Shown here piece after piece: positions 31,612 to 40,226 of a stretch of 64,000 nucleotides of DNA. The translations under genes were made by a program, and so were the position numbers. The stretch is from assembly GCF_002217755.1 (NCBI RefSeq), contig NZ_BCFL01000021.1, forward strand, positions 62,001 through 126,000, written 5' to 3'. This stretch comes from Streptomyces hyaluromycini. Lineage in GTDB: Bacteria > Actinomycetota > Actinomycetes > Streptomycetales > Streptomycetaceae. The notes beneath the pieces are model-generated. The model worked only from the letters and a program-made list of their open reading frames with translations, searched no databases and had not been told where the DNA came from. The number at the start of each line of letters is the position of its first letter. Position 1 is the stretch's first letter.

Positions 31612-32802
31612 TCAGGCCGCCACACCGTCCCGGCGCAGCGCTGCGATCTCGGCGTCCGTCATCCCCACGGCACGCAGCAGCGCCTCGGTGTGCTGTCCGA
31701 GCGCGGGCACATCCCCCATCCGCGCCTCGTCCCCGCCCGGCAGCGTGATGGGCGGCAGCAACGCGCGCAGCGGCCCGACCGGCGACCCCACTTCCCGCCA
31801 CCGCTCCCGGGCCGCCAGCTGCGGATGCCCGGCCAGTTCATACAGGTCCCGCAGCCGCGCGCACGCGATGCCCGCGGCCTCAAGCCGTGCCAGCGCCTCG
31901 TCGGCGTCGAGCGCCTTCAGGGCCGTCCCGACCAGCTCGTCGGTCCGCGCCCGGTTGGCCACCCGCGCCGCGTTCGTCGCGAACACCGGCTCCATTCCCA
32001 ACTCCGGCAGTCCGAGCACCTGTTCGGCCAGTCGTCGCCACTCCCGGTCGTTCTGCACCGACAGCAGCACCCGTCCGCCGTCCGCGGTCGGGTAGGCGTC
32101 GTAGGGCGCGATCACGGCGTGTGCCAGACCGGTGCGCTCCGGCGGTGTCCCGCCGTGGATGGTGTGGTGCAGCGGATGCCCGAGCCACTCCGCCAGCGCC
32201 TCCAGCATCGACACCTCCACCGGCCCGCCCCTGCCGGTGGTCCCGCGTCGCACCAGTGCCGCGAGGACGCCCGAGAAGGCGTACATGGCCGCCGCGATGT
32301 CCGCCGCCGGGATCCCGGCCTTCACGGGCTGCTCCGGCGTTCCGGTGACCGACACAAGGCCCGCCTCGCACTGCACGAGCATGTCGTACGCGCGTTTGCC
32401 GGCGTACGGCCCCGTAGCCCCGTATCCGGAGATGTCCACGGCGACCAGCCGGGGGTGCGCGGCGCACAGCGTGGCCGCGTCGAGGCCGAGCCGGGACGCG
32501 GCACCGTGGGCCAGGTTCTGCACGAACACGTCCGCGTCCGCGATCAGCCGCCGTACGGCGTCCAGGCCGCGCGGGTCCTTCAGGTCCAGTGCGACGGACT
32601 CCTTGCCGCGGTTGCACCACACGAAGTGCGAGGCGAGGCCGCGGGCGGCGGTGTCGTAGCCGCGGGCGAAGTCGCCGCCGTCGATTCGTTCGATTTTGAT
32701 GACCCGGGCGCCGAGATCGGCCAGTTGCCGGGTCGCGAAGGGGGCGGCGACCGCCTGTTCGACGGCGACTACGGTGATGCCTTCGAGGGGCAGAGGGTCC
32801 AT
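31612..32802 (-). CDS. CoA-transferase, family III (CaiB/BaiF)
   Basis: 396 residues. Family III signatures: LPLEGITVVAVEQAVAAPFATRQLADLGARVIKIER at the start, HFVWCNRGKESVALDLKDPRGLDAVRRLIADADVFVQNLAHGA with the catalytic Asp expected about residue 167-180 region (KRAYDMLVQCEAGLVSVTGTP), and GRGGPVEVSMLEALAEWLGHPL. These enzymes move CoA between acyl groups. No adjacent gene names the substrate. The start MDPLPLEGITVV is conserved in position. A family A repeat lies just upstream. Confidence 0.88.
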   Translation of the reverse strand: MDPLPLEGITVVAVEQAVAAPFATRQLADLGARVIKIERIDGGDFARGYDTAARGLASHFVWCNRGKESVALDLKDPRGLDAVRRLIADADVFVQNLAHGAASRLGLDAATLCAAHPRLVAVDISGYGATGPYAGKRAYDMLVQCEAGLVSVTGTPEQPVKAGIPAADIAAAMYAFSGVLAALVRRGTTGRGGPVEVSMLEALAEWLGHPLHHTIHGGTPPERTGLAHAVIAPYDAYPTADGGRVLLSVQNDREWRRLAEQVLGLPELGMEPVFATNAARVANRARTDELVGTALKALDADEALARLEAAGIACARLRDLYELAGHPQLAARERWREVGSPVGPLRALLPPITLPGGDEARMGDVPALGQHTEALLRAVGMTDAEIAALRRDGVAA

Positions 32803-32825
32803 GAGCGCCGTCCTTGTCTGCGGGT

Positions 32826-32893
32826 GGGTGGGGGCTTGTCGCGCCCACGCGGCGGAGCCGCAAATCTATACAGCCCCGCGCCCCTGAAAGAGG
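32826..32893 (-). repeat. Intergenic repeat, family A (copy 1)
   Basis: On the plus strand it reads GTGGGGGCTTGTCGCGCCCACG, then GCGGAGCCGC, a short AT-containing bridge and CAGCCCCGCGCCCCTGAAAG. Same element as 37701-37778 and 45744-45822 (opposite strand) and 53572-53641 (same strand). Confidence 0.75.
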
Positions 32894-32898
32894 GCCGG

Positions 32899-34056
32899 TC
32901 AGAGCAGCGTCAGTTGGCCCGCCGGGCCTTCTTCGGTGTGCTCCAGGACCGACGCCGGTCTGCGGGACGTCTCCGGGGGTGGGAGTACGCCCGCTGCCGT
33001 CAGGTCGGCTGCCGTGATCTGTGTCTTGATCTCCAGGGCGGACCGCTGTGCGCGTACGTCCGCCAACAAGGACAGGACCGTGATCAGTTCCAGCAGTTCC
33101 GAGGTCTGCTGCTGTGGCCATGTCGTGGGGGCGATCGCCGACAGGGTGCCCGGTTCCGCCTGCTGGGTGCGGGTGGTGAACCACGCCTCCAGGACCCGTA
33201 CCTCGCCCGTCCTGAAGTCCCACGCCTCCGGCGGCACCGGGGAGATGCGGCCCTCGTCCAGGTGGAGGGCCTCCTCCTCGGCGTCGTAGAGGATCGTCAG
33301 GGGACGGGAGGGGAGCGGGGCCCGGACGTACGGGCGGCGGCCGCCCGGGAGTTTGGGGCGGTCGCCGTCCCGGCGCAGCAGCCACAGGGCCCGGTGGCCC
33401 AGCTCCACGCCCCGGGCCCAGAGGTCCGTGTCCTCGGTGAGCGGGACGGTGCGGTCCGGGCGGATCGCGGTCAGGGTCCAGGCCAGGACGTCCGGCGGGG
33501 TGACGTCCCGGCCCAGCCGGTCGGCCAGGTACGCCTGCAGTCCCGGTGCCAGGTTCGGCTCCGCGCCGCCCGGGCGGCGGTACAGCGGGCGGATGCGGCC
33601 CGCGCGCAGGGTGGGGAGGAGCGAGGTCGCCAGCAGCGGCAGCGGCGTCCCCTCCGCCGATTCCACCGCGAAGACCTGGTGGTCGTCGGCCACGCGCCAG
33701 AGCTCGGGGCGGGCCGTGTCGATCAGGCGGTGGTCCGGGATCAGCCACTGTTCGTCGAAGGGGGCGGCCAGGACGCGGACCGGGTCCGGACAGGGGCCCG
33801 ACGCGTCGGCGAGCGGCGCGGTGCCGCTGGGCTGGCCGGGGAGCTGGGCGACCGCGGAGTGGACCGTGCGCGAGCGGGTCGGCTCGAACAGGGTCGCGCG
33901 GTCGGGACCCGCGGCCTTGAGAAGGGCGTCCCAGCGGGCCTTCAGGGTCGCCGCGCCGGGGGCCGTCGGCCACCCCCGGCCGAGCCGTAGCGGTGCGACG
34001 GACCACGGCATGAGGTCCGCCAGCAGCGGAGCGTCGTCGTGCGTCACGCCCGGCAT
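32899..34056 (-). CDS. Stand-alone type ISP restriction-modification specificity-domain protein
   Basis: 385 residues. The sequence matches, from memory, the C-terminal specificity domain of type ISP (LlaGI-type) restriction-modification enzymes: LLADLMPWSVAPLRLGRGWP, FDEQWLIPDHRLIDTARPELWRV, IRPLYRRPGGAEPNLAPGL, LWARGVELGHRALWLL and KLPGGRRPYVRAPLPSRPL. No helicase, nuclease or methylase motifs occur here or next door, so it cannot restrict DNA alone; a solitary domesticated member is common in Streptomyces annotations. GTG at 34047 is an alternative start. Function unknown. Confidence 0.65.
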   Translation of the reverse strand: MPGVTHDDAPLLADLMPWSVAPLRLGRGWPTAPGAATLKARWDALLKAAGPDRATLFEPTRSRTVHSAVAQLPGQPSGTAPLADASGPCPDPVRVLAAPFDEQWLIPDHRLIDTARPELWRVADDHQVFAVESAEGTPLPLLATSLLPTLRAGRIRPLYRRPGGAEPNLAPGLQAYLADRLGRDVTPPDVLAWTLTAIRPDRTVPLTEDTDLWARGVELGHRALWLLRRDGDRPKLPGGRRPYVRAPLPSRPLTILYDAEEEALHLDEGRISPVPPEAWDFRTGEVRVLEAWFTTRTQQAEPGTLSAIAPTTWPQQQTSELLELITVLSLLADVRAQRSALEIKTQITAADLTAAGVLPPPETSRRPASVLEHTEEGPAGQLTLL

Positions 34057-34068
34057 CGTACGACGAGT

Positions 34069-34818
34069 TCAGGTGGCGTCGAGGGTGACCGTGAAGGAGA
34101 AACGGTCGCCCCGGTAGTGGATGACCGCCAGGTCCAGGACCCGGCCGGCGGTGTCGTAGGTGACGCCCGTGTAGTGCAGGATCGGGCTGAGGAGGGGGAC
34201 CTGGAGCAGCCGGGCGGTCTCCGGGTCGGCCAGCCGGGCCTGCACTGTGTCCGTGATGCGGCTGATGTCCGTGCCGACGAGGTCGCGGAGCACCTTGGTC
34301 ATGGGGCGGCGCGCCAGGTCCTCCGGGTCGATGCGTTCGGCCAGTTCGGGACGGACGTGGTTGCGGGCGTGGTTGGTGGGCTCGCCGGTCTGCTCGTCAC
34401 TGCGCAGCCGGTGGTACGCCGCCACCTCGGCGAGGTCCGGGAAGTAGTCGGCGAGTTCGCCGGTGACGGGTACCGTGCCGTGGTCCAGCAGCTCCGCCGT
34501 CATCCCGGACTGCTGGGCCACGATCGCGTCCACCGAGCCGAGCAGCCGTACCGGAGTGCCCCGGCGGGCGTCCGGTTCGATGAAGGTGCCGCGGCGGCGG
34601 TGCCGGCTGATCAGGCCCTCGTCCTCCAGTTCCTTCAGCGCCTGCCGCATGGTCAGCACGCTCACGCCGTAGTGCCCGGCGAGCTGTTCCTCGGTGGGCA
34701 GCCGGAGCGGGTCCCGGGGCGAGCGGCCGAGTATCGAGGCGCGCAGCGACTGCGACACCTGGTACCAGAGCGGCAGCTTGCGGTTGAGGACGATCGAGTC
34801 CGGGGCGAAGGAGGTCAC
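34069..34818 (-). CDS. GntR family regulator, HutC subfamily (UTRA domain)
   Basis: 249 residues. Winged helix at 15-85 (LPLWYQVSQSLRASILGRSP...LPTEEQLAGHYGVSVLTMRQALKELEDEGLISRHRRRGTFI), then a UTRA ligand-binding domain (YHRLRSDEQTGEPTNHARNHVRPEL ... RDLVGTDISRITDTVQARLADPETARLLQVPLLSPILHYTG). It lies 26 bases after hmgA on the same strand, so the two are probably co-transcribed and the ligand may be a tyrosine-catabolism intermediate (inference). Confidence 0.88.
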   Translation of the reverse strand: MTSFAPDSIVLNRKLPLWYQVSQSLRASILGRSPRDPLRLPTEEQLAGHYGVSVLTMRQALKELEDEGLISRHRRRGTFIEPDARRGTPVRLLGSVDAIVAQQSGMTAELLDHGTVPVTGELADYFPDLAEVAAYHRLRSDEQTGEPTNHARNHVRPELAERIDPEDLARRPMTKVLRDLVGTDISRITDTVQARLADPETARLLQVPLLSPILHYTGVTYDTAGRVLDLAVIHYRGDRFSFTVTLDAT

Positions 34819-34844
34819 AGGTCATCCGTACCGGTGAGGGATCT

Positions 34845-36209
34845 TCAGTGCAAGGGACGGAAGTGGCGTTCCAGGCCCTGCCACACGTCGTCGTAGCGTT
34901 GCTGGAGGTGTCCGGCGGTCGCCGCCTGCGGGGTCAGCGTCACCGGCCAGCGGGTCTCGAACATGAATGCAAGGCCGTCGTCCACCTTCTGGGGCTTCAA
35001 CTCGGCCGCGCTCGCCCGGTCGAACGTCTCCCGGTCCGGACCGTGCGCCGACATCATGTTGTGCAGTGACCCGCCGCCCGGCACGAATCCCCCCTTTCCG
35101 GCCGTCTTCGCGTCGTACGCGCCCTCGATGAGCCCCATGTACTCGCTCATCACGTTCCGGTGGAAGTACGGCGGCCGGAAGGTGTTCTCGCCCACCAGCC
35201 AGCGCGGCGCGAAGACCACGAAGTCGACGCCCGCCAGGCCGGGGGTGTCGGAGGGAGACGTCAACACCGTGAAGATCGACGGATCCGGGTGGTCGTAGGA
35301 GATGGTGCCGATCACATTGAAACGGCGCAGATCGTAGGCGTAGGGCACATGTGTGCCGTGCCAGGCGACCACGTCCAGAGGGGAGTGGGCATATGTGGCG
35401 GTCCACAGGTTGCCGCAGAACTTGTTGACCACCTCCACCGGGCCCTCCATGTCCTCGTAGGCGGCGACGGGGGCCAGGAAGTCCCGGGCGTTGGCAAGGC
35501 CGTTGGCGCCGATCGGGCCCAGGTCGGGGAGGCGGAAGGGCGAGCCGTAGTTCTCGCACACATAACCCCGGGCCGTGGCCTCCAGCAGCTCCACACGGAA
35601 GCGGACCCCACGGGGGATCAGCGCCACATGTCCTGGCTCCACATGCAGCAGGCCGAACTCGGTACGCAGCAGCAGTCCGCCGCGCTCCGGGACGATGAGC
35701 AGCTCGCCGTCCGCGTCGGAGAAGACCCGCTCCATGGAGGCGTCGGCGTGGTAGAGGTGCACGGCCATGCCGGTGCGCTGGGTCGCGTCGCCGTTGCCGC
35801 CCAGGGTCCACAGGCCGGCCAGGAAGTCCGTGCCGGGCGGCGGCTCCGGCGGGGGGTTCCAGCGCAGCCGGTTCGGGTCCGGGGCGATGTCCGTGAAGGG
35901 CGCGGTACGCAGTCCGCCGTTGTCGGCGGCCCGGGTGAACGCCGGGTGGGCGGCCGACGGGCGGATCCGGTACAGCCAGGAGCGGCGGTTGTGGGCCCGC
36001 GGTTCGGTGAAGGCCGTACCGCTGAGCTGCTCCGCGTAGAGGCCGAGGGGGGCGCGCTGCGGGGAGTTGCGGCCCTCGGGCAGGGCGCCCGGCACCGCCT
36101 CCGAGGAGTGCTCGTTGCCGAACCCGGAGAGGTACGACAGCCCCTCGGCGGTCTTCCGCGCCTCCCCGCGCTCGAACGCGCCCGCGCGGAAGGTACCCCC
36201 ATCGCTCAT
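34845..36209 (-). CDS. hmgA: Homogentisate 1,2-dioxygenase
   Basis: 454 residues, the usual length. HmgA opens the aromatic ring of homogentisate to maleylacetoacetate in tyrosine/phenylalanine catabolism, with Fe(II). Conserved blocks are present: YLSGFGNEHSSEAVPGALP, NSPQRAPLGLYAEQLSGTAFT, HLYHADASMERVFSDADGELLIVPE, RGYVCENYGSPFRLPDLGPIGANGLAN, VVAWHGTHVPYAYDLRRFN, PPYFHRNVMSEYMGLIEGAYDAK (His and Glu metal ligands) and LHNMMSAHGPD. Cytoplasmic. A GntR/HutC regulator gene follows; maleylacetoacetate isomerase and fumarylacetoacetase are not adjacent. Confidence 0.96.
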   Translation of the reverse strand: MSDGGTFRAGAFERGEARKTAEGLSYLSGFGNEHSSEAVPGALPEGRNSPQRAPLGLYAEQLSGTAFTEPRAHNRRSWLYRIRPSAAHPAFTRAADNGGLRTAPFTDIAPDPNRLRWNPPPEPPPGTDFLAGLWTLGGNGDATQRTGMAVHLYHADASMERVFSDADGELLIVPERGGLLLRTEFGLLHVEPGHVALIPRGVRFRVELLEATARGYVCENYGSPFRLPDLGPIGANGLANARDFLAPVAAYEDMEGPVEVVNKFCGNLWTATYAHSPLDVVAWHGTHVPYAYDLRRFNVIGTISYDHPDPSIFTVLTSPSDTPGLAGVDFVVFAPRWLVGENTFRPPYFHRNVMSEYMGLIEGAYDAKTAGKGGFVPGGGSLHNMMSAHGPDRETFDRASAAELKPQKVDDGLAFMFETRWPVTLTPQAATAGHLQQRYDDVWQGLERHFRPLH

Positions 36210-36248
36210 GATCGCTCCCTGAACCTGCTGAACCCGAGTGCCGTCGAT

Positions 36249-36268
36249 TCCTATGCATCACCGTAGGA
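36249..36268. promoter_or_regulatory. Inverted repeat upstream of hmgA
   Basis: TCCTATG (36249-36255) and CGTAGGA (36262-36268) are 7-base arms with one mismatch in the gap between hmgA and the divergent lipoprotein gene. It is a candidate operator for the GntR protein or overlaps the hmgA -10. Confidence 0.35.
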
Positions 36269-36375
36269 TTGCGCGGGGGCGGGTGCAAGAGGGCCGGGAT
36301 CATCCCAGCGGGGTATGGCGAGAACCCGACTTCAGGGGGATCCGGTCTGCGGCGCGCTGTTCTACGCTCCCGGGC

Positions 36376-36993
36376 ATGTCGTGGACGCGTGGACTGCCGG
36401 GGGCGCTCGCGGTCTGCGTGCTGCTGCTGGTCGCGGCGGCGGGGTGCGCTACCGGGGAGGCGCACGGGCAGCGGGGGACGGGGGCGCCCTCACCGGTGGG
36501 CAAGATCCTCGACGGCACGGACGAGAGCGGGCGCCACTACCGCGAGCTGGACAGGAAGCGGGCGCCCGAGGTGGACACGGTGGTCACCCCCGACGCGGCC
36601 GGCGGCTGGGACGTCCGGCTCGACGTGCACCGCTTCCGCTTCTCCCCGGCGGGCACCGCGGCGAAGGCGGTCGTCGGCCGCGGCCTCGCCTACCTCTTCG
36701 TGGACGGCGACCTGGTGACGCGGCTGCGCACCTCCGCGTACCACCTGCCCGCCGGCCTGGTCCCGCACGGCACCCACCACATCACCGCCCGGCTCTACGC
36801 GGACGACGGCACGGTATGGGCCGTGCACGGCAAGCCGGTGGAGAGCACGGCGGACGTCACGGCATCGGGCGCGGAGACGGCGTCGCCGTCGGCATCGGGG
36901 GCCGCGCCCGCCACCCCCACCGCCGCCTCGACCGCCTCCTCCACCGCCCCCACCTCCGCCGACAGCGCCGCGAGCAGCCCGGACGCCGGATGA
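36376..36993 (+). CDS. Putative lipoprotein of unknown function
   Basis: 205 residues. The start MSWTRGLPGALAVCVLLLVAAAGC ends in a lipobox (AAGC, Cys24), so the protein should be lipid-anchored outside. The mature part (about 45-155) has a single globular domain with AGGWDVRLDVHRFRFSP, LAYLFVDGDLVTRLRTSAYHLPAGLVPHGTHHITARLYADDGTVWAVHGKPV, resembling a beta-sandwich, and finishes in an Ala/Ser/Thr-rich tail. No family recognised. Divergent from hmgA. Confidence 0.75.
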   Translation: MSWTRGLPGALAVCVLLLVAAAGCATGEAHGQRGTGAPSPVGKILDGTDESGRHYRELDRKRAPEVDTVVTPDAAGGWDVRLDVHRFRFSPAGTAAKAVVGRGLAYLFVDGDLVTRLRTSAYHLPAGLVPHGTHHITARLYADDGTVWAVHGKPVESTADVTASGAETASPSASGAAPATPTAASTASSTAPTSADSAASSPDAG

Positions 36994-37057
36994 GTGCATG
37001 GGCCATCCGTCCGCGTACTGGGGGGCGAGGTTCACCTGATCCCGGCGGAAAGGCATC

Positions 37058-37675
37058 ATGAAGCCCGTGCCCCAAGCGACATCGCTTCGCAAAGCGCCCG
37101 TGCAGCGCCGCAGCGCCGAACGGCTGACCAGGATTCTCGACGCCTGTGCCGACCTCCTCGACGAGGTGGGCTACGACGAGCTGAGCACCCGGGCCGTCGC
37201 GGTGCGCGCCGGGGTGCCCATCGGCTCGGTCTACCGCTTCTTCGGCAACAAGCGGCAGATGGCCGACGCCCTCGCCCAGCGCAACCTGGAGCGCTACTCC
37301 GAGCGTGTCACCGAGCGGCTGGAGGAAGCGCCGAAGGGCGACTGGCGGACGGCGATGGACGCGGTGCTCGACGAGTACCTGGCCATGAAACGCACCGCCC
37401 CCGGCTTCTCCCTCGTCGACTTCGGCAACCAGATCCCGGTCGGCGCCCGCGACGCGGAGCCGAACCACCGGGTGGCCGACCGGCTGACCGACCTGCTGGC
37501 GGCGTACGTCGGCCGCGCCCCCGACGAGGCGCTGCGCCGCACGTTCCTGGTGGCGGTGGAGTCCGCCGACGCCCTGGTCCACCTGTCCTTCCGGATGGCC
37601 CCGGAGGGCGACGAGAAGATCATCGCGGAGACGCGCGAACTCCTGCGGGCTTATCTGGCCCGAGTTCTGGACTGA
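37058..37675 (+). CDS. TetR family transcriptional regulator
   Basis: 205 residues. HTH: RLTRILDACADLLDEVGYDELSTRAVAVRAGVPIGSVYRFFGNKRQMADALAQRN (about 20-75), with the TetR IGSVYRFFGNK recognition helix. The C-terminal domain has no recognised ligand class. By its position near hmgA it may correspond to the S. coelicolor TetR SCO1712, described as a down-regulator of antibiotic synthesis; that identification is from memory and unchecked. A family A repeat that can form a hairpin follows the stop and could terminate transcription. Confidence 0.87.
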   Translation: MKPVPQATSLRKAPVQRRSAERLTRILDACADLLDEVGYDELSTRAVAVRAGVPIGSVYRFFGNKRQMADALAQRNLERYSERVTERLEEAPKGDWRTAMDAVLDEYLAMKRTAPGFSLVDFGNQIPVGARDAEPNHRVADRLTDLLAAYVGRAPDEALRRTFLVAVESADALVHLSFRMAPEGDEKIIAETRELLRAYLARVLD

Positions 37676-37700
37676 CGGTCCCCGGAAACGCCCGGAAGTA

Positions 37701-37778
37701 GCGCCCCGCAAGGGGCGCGGGGCTGTATCGGTATGCGGCTCCGCCGCGTGGGCGCGACCAGCCCCCATCGGCCCGCAC
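37701..37778 (+). repeat. Intergenic repeat, family A (copy 2)
   Basis: Starts with the hairpin GCGCCCCGCAAGGGGCGC, then GGGGCTGTAT, GCGGCTCCGCCGC and GTGGGCGCGACCAGCCCCCA, ending CCGCAC. Lies between the TetR and molybdopterin oxidoreductase genes. Confidence 0.8.
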
Positions 37779-37806
37779 TTGTACGACAACAGGACTCCCC
37801 TCCCCA

Positions 37807-37822
37807 CATACCGCCCGGTATG
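37807..37822. promoter_or_regulatory. Perfect 16-bp palindrome upstream of the molybdopterin oxidoreductase
   Basis: CATACCGCCCGGTATG, 7-bp arms around CC, 50 bases before the start of the oxidoreductase. Thirteen of sixteen bases match the site before the SDR gene at 63480-63495. This is the form of a TetR-type operator. Confidence 0.6.
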
Positions 37823-37871
37823 CTCACCCCGAGTCCGGCCACCACCGTCGCCGCATCCTCGGGAGGCCCCC

Positions 37872-40103
37872 ATGCCCCGCACCGCCCTGCGCATCTGCCC
37901 CCTGTGCGAGGCCACCTGTGGTCTGACGCTCACCATCGAGGGCACCCGCGTCACCGGAGCCCGCGGTGACCGCGACGACGTGTTCAGCAAGGGGTTCATC
38001 TGCCCGAAGGGCGCCTCCTTCGGTGCCGTCGACGCCGACCCCGACCGGCTGCGCACCCCCCTGGTCCGCAGGGACGGCGAGCTGCGCGAGGCCACCTGGA
38101 CCGAGGCCTTCGACGCGGTGGCCGCCGGGGTGCGGGGTGTCGTCGAGCGGTACGGCCCGGACTCCGTCGGCGTGGTCCTCGGCAACCCCAACGTGCACAC
38201 CGTGGCCGGCGGCCTCTATCCGCAGGTCCTGCTCGGCGCCCTCGGTACCCGTAGCGTCTTCACCGCGTCCACGGTCGACCAGATGCCCAAGCACGTCTCC
38301 AGCGGACTGCTCTTCGGCGACGCCAACGCGATACCGGTGCCCGACCTCGATCACACCGACCACCTCCTCCTCATCGGCGCCAACCCCCTGGAGTCCAACG
38401 GCAGTCTGTGCACCGCCCCCGACTTCCCCGGCAAGCTCAAGGCGCTCAAGGCCCGCGGCGGCACCCTCACTGTCATCGACCCGCGCCGCACCCGCACCGC
38501 GAAGCTCGCCGACCGGCACATCGCCATCCGGCCCGGCGCCGACGCCCTGTTGCTCGCCGCGATGGCCCAAGTCCTCTTCGAGGAGGGCCTGGTGGACCTC
38601 GGCCACCTCGCCCCGCACCTCGACGGACTCGACGAACTCCGCGCCGAACTGGGCGACTTCACCCCGGACGCGGTCGCCGACGCCACGGACGTCGACGCCG
38701 ACACGATCCGCGTCCTCGCCCGTGAACTCGCCGCCGCGCCGACGGCCGCCGTGTACGGCCGGATCGGCAGCTGCACCGTCCCGCACGGCACCCTCGCCAG
38801 CTGGCTCGTCGACGTCCTCAACGTCCTCACCGGCAACCTCGACCGGCCCGGCGGTGCGCTCTTCCCGCAGGCCGCCACCGACCGGACCCCTCGCCCTGCC
38901 GGACCCGGCCGGGGCTTCGCGCTCGGGCGCTGGCACTCCAGGGTCAGCCAACACCCCGAGGCGAAGGGCGAGTTGCCGCTCTCCGCGCTCGCCGAGGAGA
39001 TCGACACCGCCACGGCGGAGGGCGAGCCGATCCGGGCGCTGATCGCCATCGCCACCAACCCCGTCCTCTCCGCCCCGGACGGCGACCGCCTCGACAAGGC
39101 CCTGGACTCCCTCGACTTCATGGTCAGCGTCGACCCCTACCTCAACGAGACCGCACGCCACGCCGACGTCGTGCTGCCCCCGCCGCCGCCCTCGCAGAGC
39201 CCGCACCACGACTTCGCCTTCAACACCCTCGCCGTACGCAACCAGGTCCGCTACTCCCGGCCCGCCGTCCCGCTGGAGCCCGGCAGGATGGCGGAGACCG
39301 AGATCCTGGCCCGCCTGGTCCTCGCGGCCGGCGGCATGCACGGCGCCGAACCGTCCGCCGTGGACGACATGGTCATCGGCCAGACCCTGGGCAAGGCGGT
39401 CAGGGAGACCCACTCGCCCGTGCACGGCCGGGACCCGCAGGAACTCGCCGGCCGGCTCACCGGGGACACCGGCGCCGAGCGCCGGCTCGACCTGATGCTG
39501 CGCCTCGGCCCCTACGGCGACGGCTTCGGCGTACGGCCCGACGGCCTCACCCTGGAGCAGTTGCTCGCCCACCCGCACGGCATCGACCTCGGGCCCCTCA
39601 GGTCCCGCCTCCCGCAGCCGCTGAAGACCAGGAGCGGCAAGGTCGAGCTGTTGCCGCGGCCGATCGCCGACGACCTGCCCCGGCTGCGCGCGGCCCTCGA
39701 CACCAGCCCCGCGGCCCTCGTCCTGGTCGGCCGCCGCCACCTGCGCTCCAACAACAGCTGGATGCACAACGTGCCCGCCCTCACCGGCGGCACCAACCGC
39801 TGCACCCTGCACATCCACCCCGAGGACGCCGAACGGCTCGGCGTGCGCGACGGCGCCGACGTACGCGTCAAGGGCGCCGGCGGCGAGGTGGTCACCCCCG
39901 CCGAGGTCACCGACGGCGTCCGGCCCGGTGTCGTCAGCCTCCCGCACGGCTGGGGCCACAACCGCCCCGGCACCCGGCTCAACCACGCCGCCACCGCTCC
40001 CGGCGTCAACGTCAACCAGCTCCTCGACGGCAGCCTGCTCGACCCGCTGTCCGGCAACGCCGTCCTCAACGGCATCCCCATCGAAGTGACCGCAACCCCG
40101 TGA
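37872..40103 (+). CDS. Molybdopterin-dependent oxidoreductase (formate dehydrogenase/nitrate reductase-like)
   Basis: 743 residues. The N-terminus binds a [4Fe-4S] cluster through C9-x2-C12-x3-C16 and C44 (ICPLCEATCG ... GFICPKG). Molybdopterin domain motifs follow: LLIGANPLESNGSL, LTVIDPRRTRTAKLADRHIAIRPGADALLLAAMAQ, and a C-terminal dinucleotide-binding domain with LVGRRHLRSNNSWMHNVP, THHIHPEDAERLGV-type segment and VNQLLDGSLLDPLSG. It lacks a Tat signal, so is cytoplasmic. No electron-transfer subunit is adjacent, unlike formate dehydrogenases or nitrate reductases. GGGAGG precedes the ATG. The substrate cannot be told. Confidence 0.85.
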   Translation: MPRTALRICPLCEATCGLTLTIEGTRVTGARGDRDDVFSKGFICPKGASFGAVDADPDRLRTPLVRRDGELREATWTEAFDAVAAGVRGVVERYGPDSVGVVLGNPNVHTVAGGLYPQVLLGALGTRSVFTASTVDQMPKHVSSGLLFGDANAIPVPDLDHTDHLLLIGANPLESNGSLCTAPDFPGKLKALKARGGTLTVIDPRRTRTAKLADRHIAIRPGADALLLAAMAQVLFEEGLVDLGHLAPHLDGLDELRAELGDFTPDAVADATDVDADTIRVLARELAAAPTAAVYGRIGSCTVPHGTLASWLVDVLNVLTGNLDRPGGALFPQAATDRTPRPAGPGRGFALGRWHSRVSQHPEAKGELPLSALAEEIDTATAEGEPIRALIAIATNPVLSAPDGDRLDKALDSLDFMVSVDPYLNETARHADVVLPPPPPSQSPHHDFAFNTLAVRNQVRYSRPAVPLEPGRMAETEILARLVLAAGGMHGAEPSAVDDMVIGQTLGKAVRETHSPVHGRDPQELAGRLTGDTGAERRLDLMLRLGPYGDGFGVRPDGLTLEQLLAHPHGIDLGPLRSRLPQPLKTRSGKVELLPRPIADDLPRLRAALDTSPAALVLVGRRHLRSNNSWMHNVPALTGGTNRCTLHIHPEDAERLGVRDGADVRVKGAGGEVVTPAEVTDGVRPGVVSLPHGWGHNRPGTRLNHAATAPGVNVNQLLDGSLLDPLSGNAVLNGIPIEVTATP

Positions 40104-40129
40104 CCTGGACTTTCGCGCTTATTGCTCGC

Positions 40130-40160
40130 GCGTCAACGTCTTGTTAACGACGTTTGACGC
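40130..40160 (+). terminator. Hairpin after the molybdopterin oxidoreductase
   Basis: GCGTCAACGTC (40130-40140) pairs with GACGTTTGACGC (40149-40160) with one bulged T; the loop is TTGTTAAC. Likely a terminator. Confidence 0.5.
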
Positions 40161-40162
40161 GA

Positions 40163-40216
40163 CCTAACGTCGTCCGCACCGCCGGCCCTGGTGGGAGTTC
40201 AAGGGCGAACGTTAGG
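40163..40216. promoter_or_regulatory. Wide inverted repeat before the CitMHS start
   Basis: CCTAACGT (40163-40170) and ACGTTAGG (40209-40216) are perfect 8-bp arms separated by 38 bases, ending 10 bases before the transporter ATG. Candidate operator or leader structure. Confidence 0.4.
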
Positions 40217-40226
40217 TAATCCACTC

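Noticed and set aside
37824..39986. A minus-strand open frame of about 720 codons opposite the molybdopterin oxidoreductase
   Set aside because: No recognisable motif, Gly/Val/Glu-rich antisense shadow; the plus-strand protein has complete conserved motifs.
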